A stretch of 64,000 nucleotides of DNA. Origin: RZYY01 sp036794825. GTDB lineage: Bacteria > Bacteroidota > Bacteroidia > Bacteroidales > 4484-276. Positions within the stretch are counted from its first letter, which is position 1. Each line of letters opens with the position of its first letter. The stretch spans positions 1 through 64,000 of the forward strand of contig DAIRGA010000025.1 in NCBI GenBank assembly GCA_036794825.1, given 5' to 3'. Under the pieces are notes generated by a model. That model had not been told where the DNA came from and ran no database searches. It was given only the letters and a program-made list of their open reading frames with translations. Both the position numbers and the translations under genes were made by a program. Shown here one piece after another: positions 61,907 to 64,000 of the stretch.

Positions 61907-61914
61907 CAAAGATA
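61907..61914 (-). promoter_or_regulatory. -7 promoter box for the GTPase gene
   Basis: The minus strand reads TATCTTTG, a TAnnTTTG match, 48 bp before the ATG at 61858. It lies inside the longer open frame (to 61936), arguing for the shorter start. Confidence 0.55.
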
Positions 61915-62117
61915 ACGGTTTCGGCCTGACAAACAAGTGCTGGTCACTCCATTTTTTCCATTTTCACAAATATGAAAAGGTCTGTTTTGTGGATTATGCT
62001 TTTTTCAATGCTTGTAAATAATTGATAAACAAATGAATAATCCTTATTTTAAAATCATTCCTGATAGCGGTGTATTCGGGATAGCCACCAAAAGCATCTT
62101 CAGCCTACTGTTTTTAC

Positions 62118-62125
62118 TAATTTTG
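62118..62125 (+). promoter_or_regulatory. -7 promoter box for argS
   Basis: TAATTTTG matches TAnnTTTG, 26 bp before the argS ATG. Confidence 0.5.
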
Positions 62126-62151
62126 CCGCTCTTAATCTGATTTTCCTGGCA

Positions 62152-63936
62152 ATGATAACTCAACTCATTACTTCTAAAACCATCGAAGCCGTTCAGTCGC
62201 TTTGGAACCAGACCATTGACCCTGGACTGATTTCGCTACAGAAAACGCGAAAAGAATTTGAAGGAGATCTGACTTTGGTGGTTTTTCCGTTTTTAAAAAT
62301 CTCCAAAAAATCTCCCGAATCCACTGCCAGCGAACTGGGAGAATATCTACTGGCTAACCTGAAAGAAATCAGTAGATTCAACGTCATTAAAGGATTCCTT
62401 AACCTTGTGGTAAGCGAAAATTACTGGTTGGAGTTTTTCGCTCAAAATAACGTCAATCCTGATTTTGGGCTGATGGCAAGACAAAATGACCGGCCAGTTC
62501 TTGTTGAATATTCATCACCCAACACCAACAAACCGCTTCACCTCGGACATATCCGCAACAACCTGCTGGGCTTTTCGGTGGCGAAAATTCTGAGCGCCAA
62601 TGGCCACAACGTATTGAAAGTTAACCTGGTAAACGATCGGGGGATTCACATTTGCAAGTCAATGCTGGCCTGGATCAGGTGGGGAAATGGTGAAACACCG
62701 CAATCGTCCGGAATGAAAGGCGACCATCTTGTAGGAAAGTATTACGTTATGTTTGATAAGCAATACAAAGCTGAGATTGCTAAGCTTATTGAAAATGGAA
62801 TGGATGAAGAGGTGGCTGAAAAAGAGGCTTCGCTGATTTTGGAGGCCCAGGAATTGCTCGTGCAATGGGAGAAGCAAAACCCGGAGATCAGGAAAATATG
62901 GGCGATGATGAACGGTTGGGTTTATGATGGTTTCGATAAGACCTATTCAGCGTTGGGAGTGGATTTCGATAAAGTTTACTATGAATCGGACACTTACCTG
63001 CATGGCCGCGACCTGGTGGAGGAGGGGTTGAAAAAGGAGGTGCTTTTTCGTAAACCCGATGGTTCAGTCTGGTGCGACCTCACCAACGAAGGCCTCGATG
63101 AAAAATTGCTGCTCAGAGCAGACGGCACCTCAGTTTATATGACCCAGGACCTCGGAACCGCACAACTCCGAAAGGATGAGTATGACCCCGAAAAGTTGAT
63201 TTATGTGGTTGGAAATGAGCAGAATTACCACTTTGATGTCCTCAAAAAAGTTTTGAAAATATTAGGCAAGGATTGGTCAGACGATATTTTCCATCTTTCC
63301 TACGGGATGGTTGAACTTCCCCATGGCAAAATGAAATCGCGGGAAGGTACCGTTGTTGATGCCGATGACCTGCTGGAGGAGATGTATCAGACCGCTAAAG
63401 CAACCACGGAGGAGCTGGGAAAAACCGAGAATTTTTCGGAGGAAGAAAAGGACAGACTCTACCGGATGATTGGCCTCGGAGCGCTGAAGTACTTTATCCT
63501 TAAGGTTGATCCGAAAAAGAATATGCTTTTCAATCCCGAAGAATCCATTGATTTTAATGGGAATACGGGACCATTTATCCAATATACCCATGCCCGGATT
63601 CGCTCACTGTTCAGAAAGGCTGATGAAAAAGGACTGACTATTATGGCTGATTCGGTACCGGAGAATCTTTTACCAAAAGAAATTTCATTGCTCAAAATCC
63701 TGCACGAATACCCGGCTGTGGTTAATGAAGCCGGCCTGAATTATAGCCCTGCACTCATTGCCAACTACGTTTTTGAACTTGCTAAAGAATTTAACCAGTA
63801 CTTCCAGGCCATTCCCATTCTGAGGGAAAGCGATGCAGCATTGGTTTCGTTCAGATTGAGGCTGTCCGGGTTTATCGGGAATGTGATCAGAAATTCGATG
63901 GGTCTCTTAGGTATAGAAGTGCCTGACAGAATGTAA
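62152..63936 (+). CDS. argS: Arginine--tRNA ligase
   Basis: A 594-residue class I synthetase. It has the N-terminal Add-1 domain, SSPNTNKPLHLGHIRNNLLG (HIGH motif, about residue 128), VNDRGIHICKSM, the KMSKS-like KMKSREG (about 393) and the C-terminal DALR anticodon domain (EYPAVVNEAGLNYSPALIAN). The length is normal. Own promoter; no operon partner in the window. Confidence 0.97.
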   Translation: MITQLITSKTIEAVQSLWNQTIDPGLISLQKTRKEFEGDLTLVVFPFLKISKKSPESTASELGEYLLANLKEISRFNVIKGFLNLVVSENYWLEFFAQNNVNPDFGLMARQNDRPVLVEYSSPNTNKPLHLGHIRNNLLGFSVAKILSANGHNVLKVNLVNDRGIHICKSMLAWIRWGNGETPQSSGMKGDHLVGKYYVMFDKQYKAEIAKLIENGMDEEVAEKEASLILEAQELLVQWEKQNPEIRKIWAMMNGWVYDGFDKTYSALGVDFDKVYYESDTYLHGRDLVEEGLKKEVLFRKPDGSVWCDLTNEGLDEKLLLRADGTSVYMTQDLGTAQLRKDEYDPEKLIYVVGNEQNYHFDVLKKVLKILGKDWSDDIFHLSYGMVELPHGKMKSREGTVVDADDLLEEMYQTAKATTEELGKTENFSEEEKDRLYRMIGLGALKYFILKVDPKKNMLFNPEESIDFNGNTGPFIQYTHARIRSLFRKADEKGLTIMADSVPENLLPKEISLLKILHEYPAVVNEAGLNYSPALIANYVFELAKEFNQYFQAIPILRESDAALVSFRLRLSGFIGNVIRNSMGLLGIEVPDRM

Positions 63937-63990
63937 TTTACAACCAGTTATTCCAATTTCCACAACTTGCCGGTTATTTTCGAAATCCCA

Positions 63991-63998
63991 TATCTTTG
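63991..63998 (+). promoter_or_regulatory. -7 promoter box at the window edge
   Basis: TATCTTTG matches TAnnTTTG, with a TTG about 21 bp upstream (63967-63969). It would drive a gene that begins beyond the end of the window. Confidence 0.45.
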
Positions 63999-64000
63999 CG

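Overview
The window looks like chromosomal DNA of a Bacteroidota bacterium, most likely order Bacteroidales or close to it, with moderate GC. The signs are: three proteins with type IX secretion (T9SS) C-terminal sorting domains of the PNP...GxY type, two large TonB-dependent receptors with carboxypeptidase-regulatory-like N-termini, a DUF2807 lipoprotein, an OmpP1/FadL-like porin, a two-subunit (split) transketolase, and Bacteroidota-type -7 promoter boxes (TAnnTTTG) 13 to 60 bp or so in front of many start codons on both strands. The species cannot be named from the sequence alone.

Layout. 1-6.5 kb is an accessory-looking start: tRNA-Gln(CUG) with its own promoter and terminator, a secreted T9SS protein, a membrane-bound TPR/HTH regulator, then an AAA ATPase (DUF4143) lying between two copies of a 55-bp repeat that encodes the last residues of a type I restriction (HsdR-like) subunit. 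6.5-18.3 kb is surface-oriented: a UDP-sugar 4-epimerase, a gingipain-type C25 protease exported by T9SS, a PagL-like lipid A deacylase, a DUF2807 lipoprotein, proS, a Tyr/Gly/Trp-rich lipoprotein and an OmpP1 porin. 18.3-30.9 kb is core metabolism in two divergent blocks: birA-Nif3-zinc ribbon on the minus strand; rsfS-ftsH-LUD-DUF2007-cdsA-psd and then rnz on the plus strand; then rplS and a TPR-PopT(DUF368)-aroE operon on the minus strand.

31-40.4 kb is again envelope-directed: a YCF48-like T9SS protein; a full FMN riboswitch with promoter and terminator in front of a TonB receptor (a predicted outer-membrane flavin importer); an Oar-like TonB receptor; and a nucleotide pyrophosphatase. 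40.5-50.3 kb is housekeeping (maf, DUF502, surE, a small membrane protein, lpxB, a GNAT, mfd, tatA, glmM). 50.4-64 kb holds a secreted nuclease/lamin-tail protein, split transketolase halves separated by hairpin repeats, punA, a decayed IS4-type transposase with a divergent AbrB-like ORF, a cyclase lipoprotein plus gldA, a CPBP protease, a cyclic-2,3-diphosphoglycerate-synthetase-like GTPase, and argS.

The items most worth following are the FMN-riboswitch TonB receptor, the ATPase set between duplicated hsdR tails, the pairing of a T9SS protease with a lipid A deacylase, and the inactivated IS4 copy. I saw no CRISPR array, prophage, rRNA operon or replication origin.
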